Positions 28,675-37,545 are shown, counted from the stretch's first letter. The stretch: 41,071 nt of DNA from Mycobacterium sp. NAZ190054 (GCF_001545925.1 NZ_LMVQ01000101.1:1-41071); one strand, 5' to 3'. The notes: a model not told the origin generated them from the sequence alone. Translations and numbers: made by a program.

Positions 28675-29984
28675 CAGGCCGTCCCGCCGTGCGCCGTATC
28701 GGACACCGCGACGACGACGTGGGTGTTGGTGCCGCTCATCCCGAACGCCGACACCGCGGCGGTGCGCCTGCCGTTGACGGCAGGCCACGGGGTCAGCTTG
28801 CGCGCCAGCCGCAAACCGGTGTTCTCCCAGTCGATCTCATGACTCGGTTCGTCGACGTGCAGGGTGCCGGGGACGGCGGAGTGCTCGGCGGCGAGCAGCA
28901 CCTTGGCCAGTCCGAGTGCGCCTGCGGCGGCCTGGGTGTGCCCGACGTTGGACTTGACCGAGCCCAGCAGCGGTCCCTGCCCCGGCGTGCCCGAACCGTA
29001 GGTCGCGGCGAGAGCGTTGAGTTCCGTGCGGTCCCCCAGCGACGTTCCGGTGCCGTGGCCCTCCACCATGCCGACGCTGTCGACATCGACGCCCGCGGCG
29101 GTGATGGCGCGTCGGAAGAGTCTGGTCTGCGCCTCCTGGCTGGGTGCGGTCAGCCCGACCGACCTGCCGTCGGAATTCGCGCAACTGGCCAGCACCTCGG
29201 CCAGGATCCGGCGGCGGTCCCGCAGCGCGGCCGATCTGCGCTGCAGCACGAACATCCCCGCGCCTTCCGCCCACACCGTGCCGCTGGCGTGCGCGCTGTA
29301 GGGCCGGCAGTGTCCGTCGTCGGACAGCGCGTGCTGCTTGGAGAACTCGACGAAGTAGCCCGGGGACCCCATCACGCACACGCCACCGGCCAGCGCGAGG
29401 TCACAGTCGCCGGAGCGCAGCGCCTGCACCGCGAGGTGCAGCGCCGACAGCGCCGACGAACACGACGTGTCGACGGTCATGGCCGGACCGGCCAGGCCGA
29501 GGGTGTAGGCGATGCGCCCGGAGATGACGCCCAGCGAGGTTCCGGTGATGAGATGGCCGCTGTGGTGCGAGAACTCGTCCATGGCCGGCCCATAGCGCAT
29601 GTCCGACGCGCCGACATAGCACCCGACGTCATGCCCGGCGAGGTCGTCCGGATTGATCAGGGCGCTTTCCAGTGCCCGCCACGCGACCCGCAGCGCGACG
29701 CGCTGTTGCGGATCCATCGCGACGGCCTCGCGCCGGGAGATGCCGAAAAACTCGGGATCGAAATGCCCCGCGCTGCCGAGGAAGCCACCGAGGTTGTGGA
29801 TCGGCTTGAAGCCGTCCCGGCGCGAGCCGTCGAGCAGAGTCCGCAACGACCACCCGCGGTCGGTGGGGAACGGGGTCAACGCCTCCCGCTGCTCGGCGAG
29901 CAGGGTCCAGTAGTCGTCGGTGCCCTGCACCCCGCCCGGCGCCTCGACCGCCATGCCGACGATGACGACGGGGTCGTCGGTCAT
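28674..29984 (-). CDS. mbtC: Mycobactin ketosynthase MbtC
   Basis: MbtC is a 436-residue stand-alone type I-style ketosynthase. All catalytic residues are present: Cys175 in VDTSCSSAL, His310 in EGHGTGT, and His349 in KSNVGHT. It starts TDDPVVIVGMAVEAPG, as expected for PKS ketosynthases. It works with MbtD to make the beta-hydroxyacyl unit between the two lysines of mycobactin. The ATG at 29984 overlaps the thioesterase stop by 4 bases (ATGA), and the stop joins mbtD through TGATG. The longer frame to 30089 adds unrelated residues. Confidence 0.95.
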   Translation of the reverse strand: MTDDPVVIVGMAVEAPGGVQGTDDYWTLLAEQREALTPFPTDRGWSLRTLLDGSRRDGFKPIHNLGGFLGSAGHFDPEFFGISRREAVAMDPQQRVALRVAWRALESALINPDDLAGHDVGCYVGASDMRYGPAMDEFSHHSGHLITGTSLGVISGRIAYTLGLAGPAMTVDTSCSSALSALHLAVQALRSGDCDLALAGGVCVMGSPGYFVEFSKQHALSDDGHCRPYSAHASGTVWAEGAGMFVLQRRSAALRDRRRILAEVLASCANSDGRSVGLTAPSQEAQTRLFRRAITAAGVDVDSVGMVEGHGTGTSLGDRTELNALAATYGSGTPGQGPLLGSVKSNVGHTQAAAGALGLAKVLLAAEHSAVPGTLHVDEPSHEIDWENTGLRLARKLTPWPAVNGRRTAAVSAFGMSGTNTHVVVAVSDTAHGGTA

Positions 29985-30724
29985 GTGCAGCTCACCAGCT
30001 CGGCGACCTCGTCGAGGTGATCGTCGATGTAGAAGTGACCGCCGTCGAACATCGTGAAGGTGAACGCCGCGTCGGTGTGGATCTCCCACTGCCGCAACAG
30101 GGCATGGTCGACACGGCGGTCGGCTTCGCCGCCGAGCACGTGGATGTCAGCGTCGATGCGGACGTCGCGTCCACAGGTGTAGCGATTGAACGCCTGGTAG
30201 TCCGCCCGTACCGCAGGCAGCAACAGCTCCAGGAAGTCCTCGTCCTCGAGGAGACGGGCGTCGGTGCCGCCGAGATCGACGATGTCGGCCAGCATTTCAC
30301 GGTCGGTGGTCGGCACGGGCCGCGATCCCTCGACGGTCGACGGCGCCTGGCTAGCCGATGCCCACAGCTCGCGGACGGTGACGCCGCGGTGCGCCGCCGC
30401 CCGGGTGAACTCGAAAGCGACCAGCGCGCCCATGCAGTGCCCGAACAGCCGAAGCGGGCCCAGCTGCACCCAGTCGACGGCGTCGAGCAGGTCGGCGGCC
30501 AGCTCGGCGATGGTCTCCGGCGCGGGATGGGCGAGTCGCTCGCCACGCTGGGGGTACTGCACCAGGAAGGTGTCGACGCCCCTGGCCGACAACGCCGACG
30601 CGAAACCGCGATAGGCCGCCGCAGCGCCACCGGCATGCGGGAACACGAGCGTGGAGGTGCCCGGCTCCCCGGGGAACCTCTTGATCCACGGCCTGAGCTC
30701 GAGCTGGTCCCGTTCGCCGATCAT
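29981..30724 (-). CDS. mbtT: Stand-alone type II thioesterase with Cys nucleophile (MbtT-like)
   Basis: This is a 247-residue alpha/beta-hydrolase thioesterase of the GrsT/type II class. Family blocks are STLVFPHAGGAAAAYRGF, VQYPQRGERL, and the nucleophile elbow LFGHCMGALVAFEF at 93-106. The elbow carries Cys97 where GHSMG is usual. Asp202 (in LGGEADRRVD) and His230 (in FDGGHFYID) complete the triad. It starts at ATG 30724, overlapping the mbtB stop by 4 bases, and overlaps mbtC by 4 bases. In M. tuberculosis a thioesterase domain is, as I recall, fused to the C-terminus of MbtB; here it is a separate cistron. It could release or proofread carrier-bound intermediates. Confidence 0.9.
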   Translation of the reverse strand: MIGERDQLELRPWIKRFPGEPGTSTLVFPHAGGAAAAYRGFASALSARGVDTFLVQYPQRGERLAHPAPETIAELAADLLDAVDWVQLGPLRLFGHCMGALVAFEFTRAAAHRGVTVRELWASASQAPSTVEGSRPVPTTDREMLADIVDLGGTDARLLEDEDFLELLLPAVRADYQAFNRYTCGRDVRIDADIHVLGGEADRRVDHALLRQWEIHTDAAFTFTMFDGGHFYIDDHLDEVAELVSCT

Positions 30725-33700
30725 CGTCCGGAATCCAGTGCGGAGAGCACCTCGGCGCCGTCCATCCCCGAGACCTCCAGGTAGAGCTCGGCCACCTCGG
30801 TAAGCCGCGCGCCGTCCGATTCATTGCCGACCAGTCGGGCCGCCAGCGCCGCGGCGGTTCGGGCGGCGAAGATGTCGGCGACGGCCACCGACGGCGTGTC
30901 CAGCCAGGTGCGCACCCGCGAGACCACCTGCGTCGCCAACACCGAGTCGCCGCCGGAGGCGAAGAAGTCGTCGTCGGCCCCGATCCTGTCGCGCCCGAGG
31001 ACCGCGCCGATGATCGCGCACAGCGCGGTCTCCAGCGGCGTCGCCGGAGCCCGGAACCCGGTGCCGACCAGCACGTCGGCCTCGTTGAGCCGCCGCGCCA
31101 CCGCGACGCGGTCGATCTTGCCGCCGACGGTGTAGGGGATCTGGTCGGTCGCCACCACGATCTGCGGAATCATATGGGGCGGAACGAGTTCGGCCATCTG
31201 CGCGGTGACCTTGTCCGGATCCGGCGCGGCCTGGCCGCTGTCCGCGCTGACGAGTGCGGCGAGCACATCGCGGCCGCCGTCGACGGTCACGACCGCTGCC
31301 ACCGCGGAGTCGACGCCGGCGATGCGGCGCAGCGCGGACTCGACCTCACCGAGTTCCACCCGGTAGCCGCTGATCTTGATGCGGTGGTCGGCGCGGCCGA
31401 CGAACTCGATGAGGCCGCCGGGCCGGTAGCGCACGAGATCGCCCGTGCGATACCAGTTCTTGCCGTCGTGGCGCACGAAACGTTCCGCGGTCAGATCGGG
31501 GCGCGCACAGTAGCCGCGGGCCACACCGCGGCCGCCGACCCACAGTTCCCCGGGCACCCAGTCGGGGCAGTCCAGGCCGTCCGGCCCGACGACGCGGCAG
31601 GCGTTGTTGGGCAGCGGCACCCCGAGCGGGATCGACGTCCAGTCGGCCGGGATGTCGCCGACCACTTCGCAGATCGTGTTGTGCGTGGCCGTTTCGGTGG
31701 CGCCGCCGAGGCCGGCGAAACGCATGTGCGGTGCCCGCTTCCGCAATGCCCGGACCAGCTCGGGGCGCACCCAGTCACCACCGGTGGGAACCACCCGCAC
31801 CGAGGACAGGTCGCCGTCGACCTCCGAGAGCATCTCCAGCCACCCCGGCATGAAGTGCAGCACCGTCACGCCGTGCTCGGAGATGAGGCGGGCCCACGCG
31901 TCGGGATCGCGACGCTGCTCCTCGTCGACGACGACGATCGAACCCCCGGCGCGCAGCATGCCGAAGACATCCAGCACGGACAGGTCGCATTCCAGCGTCG
32001 ACAGCGCCAGGCAACGGTCGGCGGGGCCGATCTCGAAATGGCCGTTGATGAACTCCACGGTGTTCATCGACGCGTCGTGGGTCATCTCGACGCCCTTGGG
32101 CTCCCCCGTCGAACCGGACGTGAACAGAATGTACGCCAGGTCGGTGGGATCGACTGTGGGCAGCGTGAACCCGGTCTCGCGGCGTCCCACGCGCAGCGCC
32201 TCGGCGACGGTCAGCGCGGGCAGTGCGGTCGGCGGCTCGTCACCGCACACCAACGCCATCCGCACCTTTGCATTGACCAGCATGCGCGATGCCCGCTCGG
32301 CCGGGTGGTCGACACCGACGGGGACGTAGACCGCGCCGACCGTCGAGATCGCGAGCAGCGCGATGACCTGCTCGTAGTTCTTCGGCCCCATCACCGCGAC
32401 CGTGTCACCGTGCCTGACACCGGCGACGTGCAGTGCCGCGGCGACAGCCAGCACCTGCTCACGCAGTTCGCCGTAGGTGAGGTTCCCGGCACGGCTCCAC
32501 ACCGCCGGCGCGTCCGGGGTGGCTTCTGCGCGGCGGAAGAAGCCGTCGTGCAACACGTCACCGCTCGGCGCGTCCGTCACCGCGTTCACCGCGTCGCGCG
32601 CCGCCCGCTGATCGGGCGTCACCGCCGAGAAATCTGTTTCCTCCCAGGCCGATTCATCGGTGGCAAGACGTTGGAGCTCGGCGAGGTGGTGGGCGAACAT
32701 CGCATCGGCAACACCCGGCCGGAACGCGTCCTCACGGGTGTCCCAGTTGATCATCAGCCCTTCGGCGACGGGGGTGGCCTGCGCGTCGAGCAGGACCTGA
32801 GGCCCCTGCGAGATCGTCCAGACCGGACGACCGAAGTGCTCGGTGACCTTTCCGGCGAACAGATCTCCGAGGCCCAGCGCACTGGTGTACACGATCGGCG
32901 CCAGAACCGGCGTGCCGTGGTGACGGGTCAGGTCGCGTAGCACCGACAGACCCGAGTAGCTGGAATGCCGCGCCGTCGCGTGCAGCGTGTCCTGCAGCAC
33001 GCGGCACCGTGCGATCGGGGTGTCGGCGCCGGTGAGGTCGACGTCGAGCAGCAGTGACGAGGTGAAGTCGCCGACCAGTCTGTCGACGTCGGGATGGAAC
33101 TGTTCGCGCCCGAACATCGGCAGGTTCAGCAGGAAGCGCCGATTCGTCGACCAGCGTGCGAGGGTGCCCGCATAGGAGGCGGCCACCGCCATCGCCGGGG
33201 TGATCCCGCGCCGGTGCGCCGCCGCGAACAACGCGTCACGCGTGGCGACGTCGAAAATGTGCCACCGCCGCCTGGCCCGTTTCGGATTGGCCTGCTCGCC
33301 ACGGGGCACCAGCGGTAGTGCGGGACCTTCGGGCAGGTCGGGCATCCGTTCGGCCCACCAGCGGCGGTCCTCCTCGGATTCGGTGGTCGTCGACGTCAGC
33401 GCCGCCCGGTACTCGCGGTACGTGTAACCGAGCTCGGGAAGGCTTGCCCCGCCGTAGAATTCGGCAAGATCGGCCATGAAGTTGCGGTAGCTCACCGCAT
33501 CGGCGGCCTGCATGTCCATGTCGACGTGGAGCCTGGTCCGGCCATCGGCCAGCAACGACAGCGAGAACTGCAACACCTCGCCGTGCATCATCTGGTGCGA
33601 CTTCTCGTCGCGGATCTCGTCGAGGCGTCCTTCGGCAGCCGACGGGTCGAGGTCGCGCAGGTCGTACACCGTGACCGGCAGACCGCGGTCACCGATCCGC

Positions 33701-34176
33701 TGGGTGCCGTCGGGCAGGATCTCGACGCGCAGCATCGGGTGCCGCGCGGCGAGCTTGGTCGCCGCGTCCTGAAGCCGCGCGGGATCCACTCCGGTCCCGT
33801 CGAATTCGACGTACAGGTGCGCGGCGACCCCGCCGAGCTGCTGATCGTCGTTGCGGCCGACCCACATCGCGTGCTGGATCGGGGCGAGCGGGAATGTGTC
33901 GTCCTCGTCTTGGGCCTTCGGGGCGGTGGCGTCCTGCGCCGGCTGCGTGGCACCGCCGGCCACGAGCTCCGTCCAGGCGGCCACGGTGGGGTTTGCCGCG
34001 AGCGCGGCGAAGCCCACGTCGATGCCCTGTCTGCGCCAGCGGCCGGACAGCGACATCATCCGGATCGAATCGAGGCCGGAGGCGATCAGATCGGCCTCGG
34101 GGTCGAGGTCGGCGGGGTTGACGCCGAGGAGCTCGGCAACCTCGTCGCGGACAGACCGTGCAGTCGTCGACGCCAA
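30721..34176 (-). CDS. mbtB: Mycobactin NRPS MbtB (ArCP-Cy-A-T)
   Basis: MbtB is a 1151-residue phenyloxazoline synthase. The aryl carrier domain has IASGLDSIRMMSL (Ser37). The cyclisation domain spans about 93-520; its signature DxxxxDxxS is present as D221, D226 and S229. The adenylation domain (about 545-1040; AYILFTSGSTGEPKG; YRTGD) should activate Ser or Thr. The carrier domain has FFASGGDSVLATQ (Ser1078). It condenses the MbtA-loaded aryl acid with Ser/Thr and cyclises it. The start is TTG 34176, supported by GAGGAGG with a 6-base spacer (34183-34189) and by the start of the ArCP homology. It ends without a fused thioesterase. First gene of the operon, under the IdeR boxes at 34205-34243. 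Confidence 0.95.
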   Translation of the reverse strand: MASTTARSVRDEVAELLGVNPADLDPEADLIASGLDSIRMMSLSGRWRRQGIDVGFAALAANPTVAAWTELVAGGATQPAQDATAPKAQDEDDTFPLAPIQHAMWVGRNDDQQLGGVAAHLYVEFDGTGVDPARLQDAATKLAARHPMLRVEILPDGTQRIGDRGLPVTVYDLRDLDPSAAEGRLDEIRDEKSHQMMHGEVLQFSLSLLADGRTRLHVDMDMQAADAVSYRNFMADLAEFYGGASLPELGYTYREYRAALTSTTTESEEDRRWWAERMPDLPEGPALPLVPRGEQANPKRARRRWHIFDVATRDALFAAAHRRGITPAMAVAASYAGTLARWSTNRRFLLNLPMFGREQFHPDVDRLVGDFTSSLLLDVDLTGADTPIARCRVLQDTLHATARHSSYSGLSVLRDLTRHHGTPVLAPIVYTSALGLGDLFAGKVTEHFGRPVWTISQGPQVLLDAQATPVAEGLMINWDTREDAFRPGVADAMFAHHLAELQRLATDESAWEETDFSAVTPDQRAARDAVNAVTDAPSGDVLHDGFFRRAEATPDAPAVWSRAGNLTYGELREQVLAVAAALHVAGVRHGDTVAVMGPKNYEQVIALLAISTVGAVYVPVGVDHPAERASRMLVNAKVRMALVCGDEPPTALPALTVAEALRVGRRETGFTLPTVDPTDLAYILFTSGSTGEPKGVEMTHDASMNTVEFINGHFEIGPADRCLALSTLECDLSVLDVFGMLRAGGSIVVVDEEQRRDPDAWARLISEHGVTVLHFMPGWLEMLSEVDGDLSSVRVVPTGGDWVRPELVRALRKRAPHMRFAGLGGATETATHNTICEVVGDIPADWTSIPLGVPLPNNACRVVGPDGLDCPDWVPGELWVGGRGVARGYCARPDLTAERFVRHDGKNWYRTGDLVRYRPGGLIEFVGRADHRIKISGYRVELGEVESALRRIAGVDSAVAAVVTVDGGRDVLAALVSADSGQAAPDPDKVTAQMAELVPPHMIPQIVVATDQIPYTVGGKIDRVAVARRLNEADVLVGTGFRAPATPLETALCAIIGAVLGRDRIGADDDFFASGGDSVLATQVVSRVRTWLDTPSVAVADIFAARTAAALAARLVGNESDGARLTEVAELYLEVSGMDGAEVLSALDSGR

Positions 34177-34182
34177 ACCGAA

Positions 34183-34189
34183 CCTCCTC
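34183..34189 (-). promoter_or_regulatory. Strong ribosome binding site for the TTG start of mbtB
   Basis: GAGGAGG on the minus strand is followed by TTCGGT and TTG at 34176-34174. The near-perfect Shine-Dalgarno decides the unusual TTG start, and no ATG or GTG fits the beginning of the ArCP domain better. Confidence 0.75.
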
Positions 34190-34204
34190 GAACCCCGTCG
34201 GAAT

Positions 34205-34223
34205 TAAGTGCAGGCTGTCCTAA
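34205..34223 (+). promoter_or_regulatory. IdeR iron box, mbtB/mbtA divergent promoter
   Basis: TAAGTGCAGGCTGTCCTAA is an imperfect palindrome matching the IdeR consensus TWAGGTWAGSCTWACCTWA at 14 of 19 positions. It closely resembles the box I recall at the M. tuberculosis mbtB promoter. It lies 28 bases before the mbtB start codon, within the 112-base divergent region, so IdeR with iron should repress the operon. Confidence 0.85.
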
Positions 34224-34224
34224 C

Positions 34225-34243
34225 TTTGAGGAGGCTACCTTAT
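34225..34243 (+). promoter_or_regulatory. Second, weaker IdeR-like box towards mbtA
   Basis: TTTGAGGAGGCTACCTTAT matches the IdeR consensus at about 12 of 19 positions and lies one base beyond the stronger box. It overlaps a TATATT (34241-34246) that could be the mbtA -10 element. Tandem boxes at this divergent promoter would be in line with the M. tuberculosis arrangement. Confidence 0.5.
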
Positions 34244-34288
34244 ATTCGGGTCACCCAAAACTCCTACCCAGAGCGGTGATTTTGACTG

Positions 34289-35941
34289 ATGAGCGCCGGA
34301 TTCCCGACCGAGCAGGGCAATGACCTGGCACGCGGCTTCGTCCCGTTCCCCGAGGACAGGGCCGCGGTGTACCGGCAGGCCGGTTACTGGACGGGCCGAC
34401 CCGTCGACTCCATCCTGACCGACGCCGCGGCCAGGTGGCCGGACAAGCCGGCAATCATCGACGCTTCACAGAGCTACACGTTCGCCGAGCTTGATGCGGT
34501 CGCCGACCGGGCGGCCGCCGGTCTGGCCGATCTGGGCATCCGCCCGGGCGATCGCGTGCTGCTCCAGCTGCCGAACTCGTGCCAGTTCGCTGTTGCCCTG
34601 TTCGGCCTGTTGCGTGCCGGCGCGGTGCCGGTGATGTGCCTGATCGGGCACCGGACGGCCGAACTCGGCCACTTCGCCGACGTCAGCGGCGCGGTGGCGC
34701 TGATCGTCCCCGACCAGGCCGGCGGGTTCGACTACCGGGACATGGCGGCCTCGTTGGCCGACGATCACCCGACGCTGCGCCATGTGATCGTCGACGGCGT
34801 ACACGGCCCGTTCGTAGCGTGGTCGGCGGTCCGCGACTTCGACGGCCCGCCGGTCGACCGGGGTCCGGTCGATCCCGCGCTGCCCGCGTTGCTGCTGGTC
34901 TCCGGCGGCACCACGGGCCTGCCCAAGCTGATCGCGCGCACGCACGACGACTACGTCTACAACGCCACCGCATGCGCGCAGGCCTGCCATATGACAGGTG
35001 AAGACGCCTATCTCGTCGCGCTTCCTGCCGGGCACAACTTCCCGTTGGCCTGCCCCGGGCTGCTCGGTTCGATGACGGTCGGCGCGCCGACGGTGTTCAC
35101 CGCCGACCCCAGCCCCGAGAACGCGTTCGCGTTGATCGACAAGTACAAGATCACGGTGACCGGGTTGGTGAACGCGCTGGCCAAGCTGTGGGCGCAGGCG
35201 TGCGAGTGGGAGCCGGTGCTGCCGACGTCGCTGCGGTTCGTCCAGGTCGGCGGATCGCGGATGAGCCCTGAGGAGGCTCGGTTCATCCTCGAACGGTTGA
35301 CGCCGGGCATGTCGCAGATCTTCGGGATGGCCGAGGGGATGCTGAACTTCACCCGGCCCGGTGATCCCGAGGATGTCGTCGTGCACACCCAGGGGCGTCC
35401 GATGTCCCCGCACGACGAGATGCGCGTCGTCGACGAGAACGGCGACGAGGTCCCTCCGGGCGAGGAAGGCGAACTGCTGGTGCGCGGACCGTACACGCTC
35501 AACGGCTACTACCGGGCCGACGACGCGAACGCCCGCTCGTTCTCCCCCGACGGTTTCTACCGCACGGGTGACCGCGTGCGCATCTTCACCGACGGTCCGC
35601 GCGCCGGCTACGTGGAGGTCACCGGCCGGGTCAAGGACGTGATCCACCGCGGCGGTGAAACCGTCTCGGCGACCGACCTGGAAGACCACCTGCACACCCA
35701 CCCGGCGGTCTACGCCGCAGCGGCCGTCGCGCTTCCCGACGAATATCTCGGCGAGAAGATCTGTGCAGCTGTCATCTTCCGCGGCAAGCCGCTTACCTTG
35801 ACCGAGTTGAACGCGTTCCTCGACGAGCGGGGGGCCTCCATGCACGCGCGCCCGGACGTACTGAAACCGGTGCCGTCACTGCCGATGACCGCGGTCGGGA
35901 AGGTCGACAAGAAGCGACTGGTGGCTCAGTTGACGTCCTGA
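34289..35941 (+). CDS. mbtA: Aryl-acid adenylating enzyme MbtA (salicyl-AMP ligase type)
   Basis: MbtA is a 550-residue stand-alone adenylation enzyme that activates the aryl acid starter as an acyl-adenylate and loads it on the MbtB carrier. Motifs: A3 LLVSGGTTGLPKLIARTH near 202-219, the aryl-pocket block HNFPLACPG at 249-257, QVGGSRM near 319, FGMAEG at 345-350, YRTGDRVRI, and the C-terminal A10 TAVGKVDKK with Lys538. The Cys in HNFPLACPG is typical of salicylate-type enzymes; 2,3-dihydroxybenzoate enzymes have Ser. Met351 and Phe after AEG differ from the LLNY I remember in M. tuberculosis MbtA. The ATG at 34289 begins the conserved region; the Shine-Dalgarno is weak. Transcribed opposite to mbtB. 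Confidence 0.95.
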   Translation: MSAGFPTEQGNDLARGFVPFPEDRAAVYRQAGYWTGRPVDSILTDAAARWPDKPAIIDASQSYTFAELDAVADRAAAGLADLGIRPGDRVLLQLPNSCQFAVALFGLLRAGAVPVMCLIGHRTAELGHFADVSGAVALIVPDQAGGFDYRDMAASLADDHPTLRHVIVDGVHGPFVAWSAVRDFDGPPVDRGPVDPALPALLLVSGGTTGLPKLIARTHDDYVYNATACAQACHMTGEDAYLVALPAGHNFPLACPGLLGSMTVGAPTVFTADPSPENAFALIDKYKITVTGLVNALAKLWAQACEWEPVLPTSLRFVQVGGSRMSPEEARFILERLTPGMSQIFGMAEGMLNFTRPGDPEDVVVHTQGRPMSPHDEMRVVDENGDEVPPGEEGELLVRGPYTLNGYYRADDANARSFSPDGFYRTGDRVRIFTDGPRAGYVEVTGRVKDVIHRGGETVSATDLEDHLHTHPAVYAAAAVALPDEYLGEKICAAVIFRGKPLTLTELNAFLDERGASMHARPDVLKPVPSLPMTAVGKVDKKRLVAQLTS

Positions 35942-36145
35942 GCGCTCTGGGGCGGAGCCGACCGAAGGGCGATGTCCAACCTGGACATCAGTTGGCGAAC
36001 TCGGCTTCTGCCGGACGGCGCCGGGTCCATGGACAGATCGAAACCGCCGGATGTCACCCAGCCCTCCGTTTCCGCCCGCACTTCGGAACATCTTCCACAA
36101 TTTTCTTGGTCGCACCCGCAGCCGGGACCCGTTTTTGTCGGACCT

Positions 36146-36161
36146 TCGAACTAGTGTTCGG
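36146..36161 (+). promoter_or_regulatory. LexA SOS box at the DUF222/HNH gene
   Basis: TCGAACTAGTGTTCGG matches the mycobacterial LexA consensus TCGAAC-N4-GTTCGA at 11 of the 12 defined positions. It ends 3 bases before the ATG at 36165. Several 13E12-type genes in M. tuberculosis carry SOS boxes and respond to DNA damage, so this position is expected. The rest of the 35942-36164 gap shows no gene. Confidence 0.82.
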
Positions 36162-36164
36162 GTC

Positions 36165-37536
36165 ATGGAGTTGGTGTCGGAGGCGGTGGGGGCGATCGCC
36201 GAGCAGGTCGCGGTGCTGTCGAAGGCTGCCGACGAGTTGTCCCATCGTGAGCTGATCGGGCTGTTGAGTGAGTTGACGACGGTGCTGCGCAGCGTCCCGG
36301 TGGTCGAGCACAAGGTGCTGGCCCGGTTGATGGACGAGACCGAACCGTCGCGGCTGGGTGAGGCGTCGTCGTGGAAGAAAGTGCTGACCACGGCGTTGCG
36401 GGTCAGCGGTGCTGAAGCCGAGCGGCGGCTACGGCGGGCCAAGATGTTGGGGCCGCGGCGGGCGATGACCGGGGAACCGTTGGCGCCGGTGTGGGAGGCC
36501 ACCGCGGCCGCCCAAGCCCTGGGCTTGGTGGACGAGGAGCACATCAAGGTCATCGCGGCGTTCCACAAGAACCTGCCGGCCTGGGTGGATGCCGATACCC
36601 GCGCCCACGCCGACCGGCAGTTGGCGGGCAAGGGTGCAGGAATGAGCCCCGAAGAACTCGACGAGGCCGCCGGGCGGTTGTTGCTGATGATCGATCAGGA
36701 CGGCCCCGAACCCACCGAGCAGGAGCGGGCCCGGAAACGCTGGGTCAAGATCGGCAAGCAGCAGCGCGACGGATCGTCCAAGATCAGCGGCTACATCGAC
36801 GCCGAAACCCGCGCCTACCTGGACGCCGCCCTGGCCAAAGACGCCGCCCCCGGCGCCAACATGCCCGCCCAGGAGCCCGCGGGAACCGGCCGGGGAGGGC
36901 GCGCCGTCATCGGAGGCGGCGGGCCGGGATACCCGTACCCAGGGGCAGCGCAATCACGACGGCCTCAAGGCTTTGCTGCGCCGCAACCTGGAATCCGGGG
37001 CATTGGGCACCCACAACGGGTTACCGGTGACGGTGATCGTGTCGACCACGCTGCAAGAACTGGAGAAGGGCGCCGGGGTCGCGGTCACCGGCGGCGGATC
37101 ACTGCTACCGATGCCGGATCTGATCCGGATGGCCGCTGATGCGCATCACTATCTGTATGTGTTCGACGGGCACACCGGCCAGTCCCTGTATCTGGGTCGG
37201 GCCAAACGGTTGGCCAACGCCGCCCAACGACTGGTGCTGCACGCCCGGGAGCGGGGCTGCACCCGGCCCGGCTGCACCGTGCCGGGCTACTGGGCCCAGG
37301 TTCATCACGCGGTCGCGGACTGGAAGAACGACGGCCAGACCGACATCGACGACCTCACCTTCGCCTGCGGTCCGGACAACCGGATGATCGAGAACACCGG
37401 CTGGACCACCCGCAAAAACGCCAAAAACCAGACCGAATGGATCCCCCCACCCGAACTCGACACCGGTCAGCACCGCGTCAACGGCTACCACCACCCCGAA
37501 CGCCACCTACTCCCCGAAAACGACGAAGGACCGTAG
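36165..37536 (+). pseudogene. DUF222/HNH endonuclease (13E12 repeat family), frameshifted
   Basis: The first part (36165 to about 36885, ELVSEAVGAIAEQVAVLSKA onward) is a DUF222 domain, including KISGYIDAETRAYLDAALAKD. The second part continues one base out of register, from about 36890 to the TAG at 37536: TRTQGQRNHDGLKALLRRNLES, GLPVTVIVSTTLQELEKGAG, then an HNH domain with CTRPGCTVPGYWAQVHHAVADW and FACGPDNRMI. The join lies between about 36880 and 36925 in a run rich in G (GGCCGGGGAGGG). One extra G would explain it. This may be a sequencing error or real decay; the rest of both halves is intact and full length (about 457 residues). These genes are multicopy in mycobacteria, and their function is unclear. 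Confidence 0.88.
36880..36925 (+). other. Frameshift site within the DUF222/HNH gene
   Basis: Upstream, the frame with codon starts at positions divisible by three encodes QEPAGTG. Downstream, the next frame encodes EGAPSSEAAGRDTRTQGQRN and continues as a normal family member. The change therefore occurs in this G-rich stretch, consistent with a single inserted base. Confidence 0.75.
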
Positions 37537-37545
37537 CGTGAATGT

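Noticed and set aside
25753-34176. Repeated sequence among the NRPS adenylation and carrier domains as possible recombination repeats
   Set aside because: The similarity is at protein motif level (A3, A7-A10, GGxS) as expected for homologous domains; I saw no long identical DNA repeat.
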